Assembly (NCBI RefSeq): GCF_002933465.1
Contig: NZ_PSZE01000021.1
Coordinates: 1-64,000, forward strand
DNA length: 64,000 nt
Direction: 5' to 3'
Source: Nocardia nova
Lineage (GTDB): Bacteria > Actinomycetota > Actinomycetes > Mycobacteriales > Mycobacteriaceae
Of this stretch, positions 1 through 8,220 are shown in pieces (position 1 is the first letter of the stretch; the number at the start of each line of letters is the position of its first letter). A program made the translations under genes and the position numbers. The notes under the pieces are model-generated. The model worked only from the letters and a program-made list of their open reading frames with translations. It was not told where the DNA came from and made no database searches.

Positions 1-2
1 TC

Positions 3-1034
3 GATGACGGAACGCTCGCGAACTACATCGGCGAGTACTCGATCACCGGGCTCACCTCCAACCCGACGATTTTCGACAAGGCCATAGAGGCCGGCGCCGA
101 CTACGACGACGACATCGCCGCCCGCAAAGCGGCCGGCGCGACCGACGAGGAGGTGTTCTTCGAACTCGCGCTCGATGACCTGCGCCGCGCCGCAGACCTG
201 TTCGCACCCGTCCACCAGCGCACCGACGGTGTGGACGGGTGGGTCTCCCTCGAGGTCTCCCCGCTGCTGGCCCACGACACGAAAGCCACCATCGCCCAAG
301 CCGCCGCGCTGCACACCAGAGCGGGCCGGCCGAACGTGTTCATCAAGATCCCCGGCACCGCCGAGGGACTGCCCGCCATCGAGGAATGCACCTTCGCCGG
401 CCTTCCCATCAACGTGACGCTGCTGTTCTCCGCTGAGCAATACCAGGCCGCGGCCGATGCCTACCTGCGGGGCAGCGAACGGCGCGTTCGGTCCGGCTTG
501 AACCCCGCCGTGCCCTCGGTGGGCTCGGTCTTCGTCAGCCGCTGGGATACCGCCGTGGCCGACAAGGTCCCCGGCGAGCTTCGCGACCGACTCGGCCTAG
601 CCGTCGCCACGCGGGCCTACCGGTCCTACCGAGACCTGCTCGATTCGCCGCGCTGGGGCCGGTTGGCCAACGAGGGCGCCCGCCCGCAGCGACTGCTCTG
701 GGCCAGCACCTCGACCAAGAACCCCGACGCGCCCGACACGCTGTACGTCAACGCGCTGGCCGCCCCGTTCACGATCAACACCATGCCCGAGGCGACACTG
801 CATGCGTTCGCCGATCACGGACGCGTCGACGCCCTGATGCCCACCGACGGCGGCGACGCGACACAGACCCTGGGCGCCTACTCCGGCGTAGGAATCGACC
901 ACCACGCGCTGGCCGCCCGACTCCAGCGCGCGGGCACCGAATCCTTCGACGCGTCCTGGAAGAACCTGCTGGCCAGCATCGCCGCCAAGCACGACAAGCT
1001 CACCGCAACCGGCACACGGAGCACCGACACGTGA
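3..1034 (+). CDS. tal: Transaldolase (5' end outside window)
   Basis: Transaldolase of the pentose phosphate pathway, which moves a dihydroxyacetone unit between sedoheptulose-7-phosphate and glyceraldehyde-3-phosphate in the cytosol. The frame is open from the first bases of the window, so the start is missing. Visible motifs are LTSNPTIF near the N-terminus, NVFIKIPGT with the Schiff-base lysine at about 336-362, and LLWASTSTKNP at about 690-725. The C-terminal half is complete and matches the long actinobacterial (TalB/Tal) type. The stop overlaps the GTG of the next ORF by 4 bp, which suggests coupled translation. Identity is clear; only the N-terminus cannot be judged. Confidence 0.95.
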   Translation, partial: DDGTLANYIGEYSITGLTSNPTIFDKAIEAGADYDDDIAARKAAGATDEEVFFELALDDLRRAADLFAPVHQRTDGVDGWVSLEVSPLLAHDTKATIAQAAALHTRAGRPNVFIKIPGTAEGLPAIEECTFAGLPINVTLLFSAEQYQAAADAYLRGSERRVRSGLNPAVPSVGSVFVSRWDTAVADKVPGELRDRLGLAVATRAYRSYRDLLDSPRWGRLANEGARPQRLLWASTSTKNPDAPDTLYVNALAAPFTINTMPEATLHAFADHGRVDALMPTDGGDATQTLGAYSGVGIDHHALAARLQRAGTESFDASWKNLLASIAAKHDKLTATGTRSTDT

Positions 1035-1231
1035 CTGAGCAGACGCCCAGCCACGACGAGTTCGCGCACATCCTGCAGACCGCCTACCACGAGGTCCACA
1101 TCCACGGCCCGCAGACGGTCCCGGATGCCGAGCGGCGGCTGCAGACCAAGCTGGAGAGCCACGGCATCACCCTGACCACCGACATCCTGCGCGCGCTGGC
1201 TTTCGCGGCGGTGCAGGGCAGGGATCTGTGA
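1031..1231 (+). CDS. Small conserved-looking hypothetical protein coupled to tal
   Basis: A 66-residue soluble protein with no signal peptide or membrane segment, beginning at a GTG that shares the GTGA overlap with the tal stop. Composition is ordinary, with a mixed helical pattern (for example AHILQTAYHEV and DILRALAFAAV) and no known motif. The overlap and ordinary codon use make it likely to be translated with tal. I do not recognise the family, and its function is unknown. Confidence 0.6.
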   Translation: MTEQTPSHDEFAHILQTAYHEVHIHGPQTVPDAERRLQTKLESHGITLTTDILRALAFAAVQGRDL

Positions 1232-1423
1232 CCGGGAGGCCAACGTTTCCGAGGAGCAGATCGGCTGAGGGCTGCGGCCGTCCGGCAACCGCCTCGCCAA
1301 CGTCCGTGGTCGTCCCGGGGGACAGGATCCCCCATTCGTCACATGGTGACTGGGTCCATGGGGCCCTAATCCGCCGGCCACACTCGACCCGAGCACCAGC
1401 TTCCCGAAACAGGTTAGAATGCA

Positions 1424-1921
1424 GTGGTGACGGTCCGGTGGGCGACCCCGGCGAGTCGACGCGCGGCGGCCCTGCGGTCGACGGTGGCGCTGAAGGCATC
1501 GATGGCGGTGTCCGGCCTGATCATGGTGCTGTTTCTTCTGGTCCACATGTACGGCAACCTCAAGGCGTTATCCGGCCGGGCGGCGTTCGACGACTACGCG
1601 CATCATCTCCGTACCGTCGGTGAGCCGTTTGTGCCCTACGCAGGCGCGCTCTGGATCGTCCTGGTCGTGCTGGTGGTGAGCGTGGTGATCCACATCTGCG
1701 CGGCCTTCACCCTGTGGAGGCGGGCGCGTGGGGCGACCGCCGGCCGCGGCAGCCGGCGCTACCAGAGCACCCGGGCACGCGGCGGCGTGCAACGCACCTA
1801 CGCATCATTCACGATGCGCTGGGGCGGGGTAACGATCGCGGCGTTCATCGTCTATCACCTGCTGCACCTGAGCACGGACACGATCCATCCCGGCGGGGCC
1901 TCGCCGAGCCCGTATATGCGT
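1424..1921 (+). pseudogene. Truncated succinate dehydrogenase/fumarate reductase cytochrome b subunit
   Basis: N-terminal about 160 residues of an SdhC-type cytochrome b (b558 family) membrane anchor. Two or three helices are visible (AVSGLIMVLFLLVHMYGNL, WIVLVVLVVSVVIHICAAF, WGGVTIAAFIVYHLLHL) and include the haem-ligand-type histidines in LLVHMYGN and YHLLHLS. The family is normally about 240-280 residues. Homology stops at SPYMR near 1919, where the reading frame passes into a transposase fragment, so at least two helices are missing. No sdhA or sdhB follows. The break looks like an insertion or rearrangement. GTG at 1424 or 1427 are both possible starts. A working copy is expected elsewhere in the genome. 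Confidence 0.8.
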
Positions 1922-2312
1922 GGCCGACGAAGCCGCTGAGGCGGGTGAGTCGATGACCGGGCGTACCGCATGGCGGATCTGCTCGGCCAACCGGTGGTGG
2001 AGCGTGTTCGGTAAACGCCCTCGGCGCGGCAAGAGCGCGAAAGCGGGGCCGCCGGTTCACGATGATCTGGTCAACCGCAACTTCACCGCGGATCGCCCGA
2101 ACACCTTGTGGCTCAGCGATATCAGCGAACATCGGACGAGCGAGGGCAAGCTCTACATTTGCGCGGTCAAAGACATGTATTCCGGGCGGATCGTCGGTTA
2201 CTCGATCGACTCACGCATGAAGGCCCGGCTGGCGGTCACCGCATTGAACAACGCGGTCGCCCGCCGTGGTGAGGTCGCCGGCTGCATCGTCCACACCGAT
2301 CGCGGGTCGCAA
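1920..2312 (+). pseudogene. IS3-family transposase (OrfB) fragment
   Basis: Encodes the middle of an IS3-type DDE transposase: the HTH_21-like part (TGRTAWRICSANRWWS), then the rve integrase core with the first catalytic Asp in LWLSDISEHR and the second in CIVHTDRGSQ. The N-terminal part and everything after TDRGSQ, including the catalytic Glu, are missing. The 3' break coincides exactly with the left inverted repeat of the IS30 element, so IS30 inserted into this copy or recombined with it. The 5' break abuts truncated sdhC. It cannot be functional. Confidence 0.85.
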
Positions 2313-3762
2313 GCCGTATTCAACTGATCGTCGCAACACCTTGATCTTGGAGGTGTTGACGTGGGAATTGGCCTGCGGCAGAAGATGGTTCGTGAGTATC
2401 GGGGGCAGATGGCCTCGCCCGGGCGGCCGACGGTGGCGTGGCGGGAGGATCGTGTCCGGTTCTGGGCGGCGATCGCTCGCGGGGCGATGACCGAGGACGC
2501 TGCGACGGAAGCGGGGGGTGTCCTCGCCGGTCGGGTTCCGATGGTTCCGGCATGCTGGCGGCGTGAATCCTGGTTTGGCTCAGATGGTTTCGGGTCGGTA
2601 TCTGTCCTCGGCCGAGCGTGAGGACATCGCGTCGTGGCGTGCGCAGGACGCGGGCGTGCGCGAGATCGCGCGTCGGCTCGGGCGGTCACCGTCGACGATC
2701 TCGCGGGAGCTGCGCCGCAACGCCTCCACCCGCACCTACCGGCTGGATTACAAGGCCTCGACCGCGCAGTGGCATGCCGAACGCCGTGCCAGGCGCCCCA
2801 AGACCGCGAAACTGGTCGTCAACGACCGGCTGCGCCGATACGTCCAAGATCGACTCGCCGGTGTCGTCCGCGGCGCCGACGGCCGCGTCGCGGCCGGGCC
2901 GACGGCAGAGTGGAAAGGACGCAACAAGCCGCATCGCGGCGATCGAGCATGGGTGACCGCATGGAGTCCTGAGCAGATCGCCAACCGACTTAAATATGAA
3001 TTCCCCGAAGACGATTCGATGCGGCTGAGTCATGAGGCGATCTACCAGGCGCTCTATGTCGAATCCCGTGGCGGACTCGAACGCTCACTCGTCGGATGCC
3101 TGCGCGGCCGGGCGCTACGGGTCCCACGAGCACGGGCCAGGCAGAAGGCGTGGGCGCACGTCACCACGGAGACGCTGATCGCCAACAGACCCGAGGAGAT
3201 CGATGAGCGGGTCGTTCCCGGGCACTGGGAGGGGGATCTGGTGATTGGGCTACAGCGTTCGGCAATCGGAACCCTCGTCGAGCGGACCACCCGGTTCACG
3301 ATGTTGATCCATCTGCCCCGCGAGGCCGGCTACGGCACCATCGCGCGCACCAAGAACGGGCCCGCCCTGGCCGGCTACGGCGCTGTCACCATGACCAATG
3401 CTCTCACCAGGACTCTCACCCCGCTGCCGCCACAGCTGCGCCGGTCACTGACCTGGGATCGAGGCAAGGAACTGTCCGACCACGCCCGCCTCACCGCTCG
3501 CACCGGCGTCAAAGTCCACTTTGCAGACCCGAAGAGCCCGTGGCAACGCGACACCAACGAAAATACGAATGGTCTTCTGCGCAATACTTCCCGAAGGGCA
3601 CCGACCTGTCCCGATGGTCGGCACGCGACATCGCAGCCGTCGCGCACGCCCTCAACACCCGCCCCCGCAAAACTCTCGGCTGGAAGACGCCCGACGAGCC
3701 CTTCACCGAACAGCTACGATCGCTCCGGCAATCCAGTGTTGCGACGACCGATTGAATACGGC
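2313..3762 (+). mobile_element. IS30-family insertion sequence (about 1.45 kb, degenerate)
   Basis: Bounded by imperfect terminal inverted repeats of about 28 bp. The left end begins GCCGTATTCAACTGATCGTC, and the right end read inward begins GCCGTATTCAATCGGTCGTC. Between them lies a single IS30-type transposase reading frame broken by two frameshifts. The flanks belong to different genes (an IS3 transposase on the left, a serine recombinase on the right) and no target duplication is visible. One flank has therefore probably been replaced by deletion or recombination after insertion. Confidence 0.85.
2361..3755 (+). pseudogene. IS30-family transposase with two frameshifts
   Basis: Reads as an IS30 transposase: an N-terminal segment ending in ARGAMTEDAATEAG, a helix-turn-helix region (REIARRLGRSPSTISRELRRN), and the DDE core with GHWEGDLVIG, LTWDRGKEL and KSPWQRDTNENTNG (catalytic Asp, Asp and Glu region). 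The frame changes first at a run of six G at 2513-2518, where five would keep it. It changes again near 3582 (LLRN for the expected LLRQYFPKGTD), where one C appears to be missing. The C-terminal tail then continues to 3755 in a third frame. All catalytic regions are present, so inactivation is recent or the shifts are sequencing errors. Confidence 0.85.
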
Positions 3763-4635
3763 TCTGGTCCGGGCATCAAGTCCTGCGCACCCTGTCCAAC
3801 CCCGTCTACATCGGCGAACTCTCATTCCGCGACATCACCGTCGCCGACTGCCACCCCCCACTCATCGACATCGACACCTACACCGAAGCTGCCCGCCTTT
3901 TGGCCGAGCGGGGCGAGGATCATGCTCACCGCCGCGCGAATGGCTCCGATTACACCCTGACCGGGCGGATGCGGTGCCCGTCCCGCGGCACCGCGATGAT
4001 CGGCACTCGCGCCCACGGCAAGACCAAGGTTTACCGCTACTACACCTGCCACACCCGCAGCCGCTACGACAGCACCCGCTGCAACGGCTACCGCCTCAAC
4101 GCAGACGAACTCGAACCCGCCATTCTGCACGCTCTGGCCACCTTCTTCCGGACCCAGCACTCCCTGATCGCGAAAGCGGTCAGCGCCGCCCAACGCGAAC
4201 ACCACGCCGGACGCGACGCCCAGCATGCCGAACTGTCAGCCGTGACCGTCAAGATCACCGACACCAACAACAAGATCGACCGCTACCTGACCGCGTTCGA
4301 GAACGGCACGATGGACGAACAACTCATCGGCGACCGCCTCACCCAGCTTCGTGCCACTGGCCGCCAGCTGGCCCACCGCCGCGACGAGCTGACAGCGACC
4401 CTCGCCACCGCTCCCACCGGACCCGACCCCGCTACACTCACCAGCATCGCCGACCACATCACCGAGCTGATCACCACCGGCACCGACCACACCCGCAAAG
4501 CGCTGGTTGAAACGCTGATCGCCGAAATCAAAATCACCGGCCCCGACGCCGTCATCCCCGTCTTCCGCATCCCCCAGACACCTACCGATCCCCACGGCAC
4601 ATCCGCCCGCACGGGAACGGCCACCCGAAACAAAA

Positions 4636-4677
4636 CTGCGGCCCTGACCAGCGAAAAACCGCCGATCAGGGCCGCAG
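4636..4677 (-). terminator. Hairpin downstream of tRNA-Ala
   Basis: Perfect 12-bp stem (CTGCGGCCCTGA paired with TCAGGGCCGCAG) with an 18-nt loop, beginning 28 nt beyond the encoded CCA of the minus-strand tRNA. A run of seven A follows on the plus strand, so it could also stop plus-strand transcription. It lies inside the open recombinase frame. Confidence 0.6.
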
Positions 4678-4704
4678 AAAAAAGTGTTCGCGCAATGGCA
4701 AACT

Positions 4705-4780
4705 TGGTGGAGCTAAGGGGACTCGAACCCCTGACCCCCACACTGCCAGTGTGGTGCGCTACCAGCTGCGCCATAGCCCC
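4705..4780 (-). tRNA. tRNA-Ala (anticodon GGC)
   Basis: The minus strand folds into a standard cloverleaf: acceptor GGGGCTA with TAGCTCC, D arm GCGC/GCGC, anticodon stem CCACA/TGTGG around loop CTGGCAG (anticodon GGC), T arm AGGGG-TTCGAGT-CCCCT, discriminator A and an encoded CCA. The serine recombinase fragment on the plus strand reads through the whole gene, as is common where an element has integrated at a tRNA 3' end. Confidence 0.95.
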
Positions 4781-4897
4781 AAGTTTTCGCACCTCGGGGG
4801 TGTTCCCCGCGTGCTTGAAAGAAGTTACACCACCCGGACTCGGCGCACCAAATCGCCTGCATGCGGGGGTGGTGGAACGCACGTTCGAACGATAGAC

Positions 4898-4913
4898 TCG
4901 AACACATGTTCGA
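4898..4913 (+). promoter_or_regulatory. SOS box (LexA-binding site) overlapping the start of the 13E12-type gene
   Basis: TCGAACACATGTTCGA fits the actinobacterial SOS-box consensus TCGAAC-N4-GTTCGA exactly. It contains the ATG at 4906, so the first codons (MFD) are part of the operator. This suggests a leaderless or very short leader transcript that LexA blocks until DNA damage. Confidence 0.85.
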
Positions 4914-6339
4914 TGGCAGAGAGCTTCAGGCGATGAGCGACGAGGGGCTGGTCGATGCACTGCGACGGGCACATGGGGCGGCGGCATTCGCCCAGGCGGC
5001 GGAGGTGCGGGCGGTGCGGGAGTTGTATCGGCGGCATCGCGCCGACAACGCCGCTCCCGGGCCGGGCGGGGTCCGGGCGGGAGAGTTCGCCGCCGCGGAG
5101 GTCTCGACGGCGGTACAGGTATCCGAGCAGGTCGCGGCCGCGCTGATCGATATCGGGCTGGCGCTGGACACCTTGCCGCATACCCGGGAGGCGTTCGGGT
5201 CGGGCCGCATCGATCTGTCGCGGGTGCAGGTCATTGTGGACAATGTCCGCGGACTGTCCAGCGATCTGCTCGCCGATGTGGAAGTTCCGCTGGTCGAGGC
5301 CGCGGCACGAACCACACCGGCCCGGCTGCGGCAGACCGCCCGGCGCTGGTTGAGCCGACTGGACGGCCCCGGTGAGCAGCGCCGGCGCGAACAGCGCGAG
5401 GACTGCCGCGATATCCGCCTGACCGCGGTCCAGGATGGGGCAGCGGTCGTGGCCGGGCTCTTGCCCGCGGACGGGGCCCAAACGGTCGCGATGCGGCTGC
5501 GGGAGATGGCATACGAGGTCTGCCCCGAGGACCCGCGCACCATGCCGCAACGCCGCGCCGACGCACTCGTCGCCCTCGCCGAGGGAGCGGAGCGACTCGA
5601 CTGCGCCTGTGGTCGGGGAAAGCGCTGCACCGCAACAGGTTCCGAGCAATCCGCATCGGAGGTCCCGCGCGCATCCGGGCGAGCCAGGACTCGCCGCCCG
5701 CTGATCCAGGTCGGTGTCACCGCTGAAGCCCTGAGCGGGGAGAGCGAGGAGCCTGCCTATCTGGCCGGCTACGGGCCGATCGACGCGGAGCTTGCGCGGC
5801 GGATCGTCGAACGGGGCGAATCAGTCACCGTCGCCGAGTCCGCCGTCCGAATCGGCGGACTGTGCGCATTCCCGGGCTGCGTAATGCCCGCTGTGACAAC
5901 CGATGTGCCCGTGCCGGAGGGGAGCACGGGCAATACCGATGTGGATCGGCCCGGCGATGCCGTCCGCAGCTCGAGAAATCGACACGGCCTCCTCGGACGG
6001 TTCGCGTTGTGTCCCCATCATTCCCGCTTGGCGCTCCTCACCGTCCAGCACAAGACTCGATGGGAGGTGCGGCGGCTCGATGCGGATCGGGTGCGGTGGA
6101 CGAGTCCGACCGGGGATGTGCACACGACCGTCGACGAGATAAGCCGCTATCTGTTTCCACACCGGGATACCGAAACGCCGGTCGTCGGCCCCGGCCCGGT
6201 GACAACATCCGTTGTGGCGGCGCCAGTTTCGACGCTCGACCCGGCCTACCCGATCGGAGAACACGCTCTGGTACATCGACGACTCGCGGAGGGCACTCCG
6301 GAGGATTGCCTCCTGACCGGTGAAAATTACCGCCGCTGA
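4906..6339 (+). CDS. 13E12/DUF222-type protein with degenerate HNH region
   Basis: A 477-residue protein of the DUF222 (13E12 repeat) family, members of which carry a C-terminal HNH nuclease fold. The DUF222 helical region covers about residues 10-300. A candidate metal or HNH region is LCAFPGCVMP followed by LCPHHSRL at about residues 320-390. The usual HNH histidine pair before the second Cys is hard to find, and the intervening loop is rich in Thr, Pro and Gly, so nuclease activity is doubtful. ATG at 4906 is preferred because it gives the family-typical MFD start and lies inside an SOS box. The next ATG is at 4933. Likely induced by DNA damage; the molecular role is unknown. Confidence 0.85.
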   Translation: MFDGRELQAMSDEGLVDALRRAHGAAAFAQAAEVRAVRELYRRHRADNAAPGPGGVRAGEFAAAEVSTAVQVSEQVAAALIDIGLALDTLPHTREAFGSGRIDLSRVQVIVDNVRGLSSDLLADVEVPLVEAAARTTPARLRQTARRWLSRLDGPGEQRRREQREDCRDIRLTAVQDGAAVVAGLLPADGAQTVAMRLREMAYEVCPEDPRTMPQRRADALVALAEGAERLDCACGRGKRCTATGSEQSASEVPRASGRARTRRPLIQVGVTAEALSGESEEPAYLAGYGPIDAELARRIVERGESVTVAESAVRIGGLCAFPGCVMPAVTTDVPVPEGSTGNTDVDRPGDAVRSSRNRHGLLGRFALCPHHSRLALLTVQHKTRWEVRRLDADRVRWTSPTGDVHTTVDEISRYLFPHRDTETPVVGPGPVTTSVVAAPVSTLDPAYPIGEHALVHRRLAEGTPEDCLLTGENYRR

Positions 6340-6394
6340 ACAGCTTTCGTTCCACCACTGCATACACAAGTGATCGGAGGACACCGCGAACACC

Positions 6395-6628
6395 ATGACT
6401 TGCCAGGATCGTCCACCCGCGCCGACCGTTATCGACGCCGGTGTGGAGCGGGAACGGATCGCCGCGCTCGAGAAGTTGCGGCTCCGGTTGGAATCCGAAC
6501 TCGACCGGACGGCCGCGGGCACCGGGTATGCCGCCATGGCGGGGCAATTGCGTGACACCGTGAACGCGATCGCGGACGCGCGCAATCGCATCTACGAGGT
6601 GCTACTCGGCGACGACGAGTTCTGTTGA
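6395..6628 (+). CDS. Small hypothetical coiled-coil-like protein
   Basis: A 77-residue soluble protein. A helical segment rich in Glu, Arg and Leu (ERERIAALEKLRLRLESEL) is followed by a second helix (LRDTVNAIADARNRIYEVLL), and it ends in DDEFC. It begins with ATG 55 bp after the 13E12-type gene; GGAGG lies 13 nt upstream, slightly far for a ribosome site. The helical pair recalls small phage terminase or DNA-binding subunits, but no motif proves this. Function unknown. Confidence 0.55.
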   Translation: MTCQDRPPAPTVIDAGVERERIAALEKLRLRLESELDRTAAGTGYAAMAGQLRDTVNAIADARNRIYEVLLGDDEFC

Positions 6629-6716
6629 GCGCCGGCTCTACGACTCCGGGCCGGGCGGTTGGGGATACCGCCCGGGCCGGGACCTCGACAAGCGCGACAT
6701 CGCCGCGCGACTGCGA

Positions 6717-7463
6717 TCAGCTCACGAGCTTGGTAACCCAATCCGAATTTTCCACATCGACGTTCTTGCCGCCGTCGAGCACGGTGGGGGTCTGCACCTG
6801 GCCGACCGCATCCTTCAACGCCGCCAACGACGACTGGGCGTGGTTGCGCGCGGAATCCACCCTGTCACCCTTGGCGATACAGGACTGCACCTCCGCCGAC
6901 GCACCGGAATCCTTGGCGATCGCGGCCAATTGATCGTTGGTCAGATTGCCGTTGTCCTCACTGGGCTGCTTCGTGGTGAACAGCGCCATATGGAACTTCG
7001 AAAACACCGGGCCGTCACCGGCATCGGCGACACATTCGCTCGCGGCCACCGCGCGGGTCGAATAGTCCTTACTGCTGGACTTGGGATCCAGGAAGTTCAC
7101 GAATCGATAGCGCACCGCGAGCTTTCCCTGGTCGATCGCTTTGGCGATCTGCTGTCCGTAGTAATGCTCGAGCGCCCCGCAGGACGGGCACATCGGATCC
7201 TCGAACATATCGATGGTCTTCGCGGTCGAGGTCTTACCGAGCACGATCGCGCCGTCGGAATCCAGTAGTGCCTGTACCGCCGGATCGTGCGCGGCGCCGT
7301 AACCGTCCTCCTGCACCGTCAGACCATGGTCGCTGTTCCAGCGCACGACGAGCACCACGATCACCGCGACCACGACCAGAGCCACCGCACCCAGTGCGTA
7401 TGTGGTGCGGTTCGACATCGGTCGCGGGGTGTATTTCGAATCCGAGGAATTCACGGCGTCCAC
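6717..7463 (-). CDS. Membrane-anchored DsbA-like thiol-disulfide protein
   Basis: A 248-residue thioredoxin-fold protein with one N-terminal membrane anchor (ALGAVALVVVAVIVVLVV, about residues 25-42) and an extracytoplasmic domain. The redox site is MCPSCG at about residues 91-96, the CxxC of DsbA-family proteins; a cis-Pro region (VQTPTVL) lies near the C-terminus. Other conserved blocks are VRYRFVNFLD and ECVADAGDG. It probably oxidises or isomerises disulfides in secreted proteins. GTG at 7463 gives the usual short cytosolic tail before the anchor; ATG at 7418 is an alternative. It is transcribed alone, convergent with the 6395 gene. Confidence 0.85.
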   Translation of the reverse strand: MDAVNSSDSKYTPRPMSNRTTYALGAVALVVVAVIVVLVVRWNSDHGLTVQEDGYGAAHDPAVQALLDSDGAIVLGKTSTAKTIDMFEDPMCPSCGALEHYYGQQIAKAIDQGKLAVRYRFVNFLDPKSSSKDYSTRAVAASECVADAGDGPVFSKFHMALFTTKQPSEDNGNLTNDQLAAIAKDSGASAEVQSCIAKGDRVDSARNHAQSSLAALKDAVGQVQTPTVLDGGKNVDVENSDWVTKLVS

Positions 7464-7529
7464 TCTGCCAAAACCGGTTTGTCACCGGAATCCGGCCGTC
7501 CGATTTCCCGGCGACCGGATTTCGCCCGC

Positions 7530-8126
7530 CTACGCTCGCGGTTCCTCGGCCTCGTTCGCGGGCACGCCGACCAATCCATAGAGGACCAATTCCTCGAGCG
7601 ACCGGGCGAAACCCTCCGTATCGTCGATATCCCGGATGCACATGGCGAACAGCGCGGCGCCGGCGATCATGTCCAGCACCGTGTCGGAGTCGATCCCGCC
7701 GCGGACGGCCCCGGAATCCAGGTATCGCGCGAGTTCGCGCCGGGTCGGCGTGTCCAGCCGTGCCGAGAGTTTTTGATACAGACCGGAATCCGCCCGCATC
7801 TCGGTCATCAACCCGGGCATCGCCTCGCGCGCGGGCCGGGCCCCGAAGAGTTGGATCGTGCCCCGGATAACCGTGCGGATCTCCTCGATCAGATCGCTCG
7901 CCTCGTCCTCGCCGCCCACATCCGGAAAGACCGCTCGTGCGATCAGATGCGCCTTCGACGGCCAGCGCCGGTAGATGGCGGGGCGGCTCACCCCGGCGCG
8001 GGTGGCGATCGCATCGATCGAGACGCCGGCATAGCCGCGTTCCACCAGCAGGTCGCGGGCGGCCTCGAGGACAGCTCGATCCACCTCCGGATCGCGATGC
8101 GGCCCGAGTCGATGGCGAGCGTTCAC
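7530..8126 (-). CDS. TetR-family transcriptional repressor
   Basis: A 198-residue TetR protein. The N-terminal helix-turn-helix is AARDLLVERGYAGVSIDAIATRAGVSRPAIYRRWPSK (split here as AARDLLVERGYAGVS then IDAIATRAGVSRPAIYRRW) at about residues 22-58, followed by an all-helical ligand domain. It starts with GTG and diverges from the SDR gene at 8221. The intergenic region holds two GTTACA-N3-TGTnAC palindromes that are its likely operators. The inducer is unknown, but the neighbouring oxidoreductases suggest a lipid, sterol or xenobiotic metabolite. Confidence 0.9.
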   Translation of the reverse strand: MNARHRLGPHRDPEVDRAVLEAARDLLVERGYAGVSIDAIATRAGVSRPAIYRRWPSKAHLIARAVFPDVGGEDEASDLIEEIRTVIRGTIQLFGARPAREAMPGLMTEMRADSGLYQKLSARLDTPTRRELARYLDSGAVRGGIDSDTVLDMIAGAALFAMCIRDIDDTEGFARSLEELVLYGLVGVPANEAEEPRA

Positions 8127-8160
8127 GACACAACCGTCCTTGTCAGCGCGAGCGTCAGTC

Positions 8161-8199
8161 GTTACAGTCTGTCACATCTGAGTCGTTACATTCTGTAAC
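8161..8199. promoter_or_regulatory. Paired palindromes between divergent TetR and SDR genes
   Basis: A perfect palindrome GTTACATTCTGTAAC lies at 8185-8199, and a one-mismatch copy GTTACAGTCTGTCAC at 8161-8175. Both are preceded by AGTC and are spaced 24 bp apart. The position between the TetR start and the SDR ribosome site fits an operator controlling both genes. Confidence 0.7.
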
Positions 8200-8220
8200 T
8201 GCTGAATCCGAGGAGAAGTC

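Larger units (their letters stand above)
3763..4895 (+). pseudogene. C-terminal fragment of a large serine recombinase
   Basis: Starts directly at the right end of IS30 without its catalytic serine domain. What remains is the end of the Recombinase domain (HQVLRTLSNPVYIGEL), a zinc-ribbon region (MRCPSRGTAMIG and YYTCHTRSRYDSTRCNGY) in which one Cys of the usual CxxC is replaced by Arg, and a long helical segment rich in Arg and Glu. The same frame stays open through the tRNA-Ala gene on the opposite strand and ends at 4895. The original stop position is uncertain. It probably belonged to an integrative element that used the tRNA-Ala 3' end as its attachment site. Confidence 0.75.
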
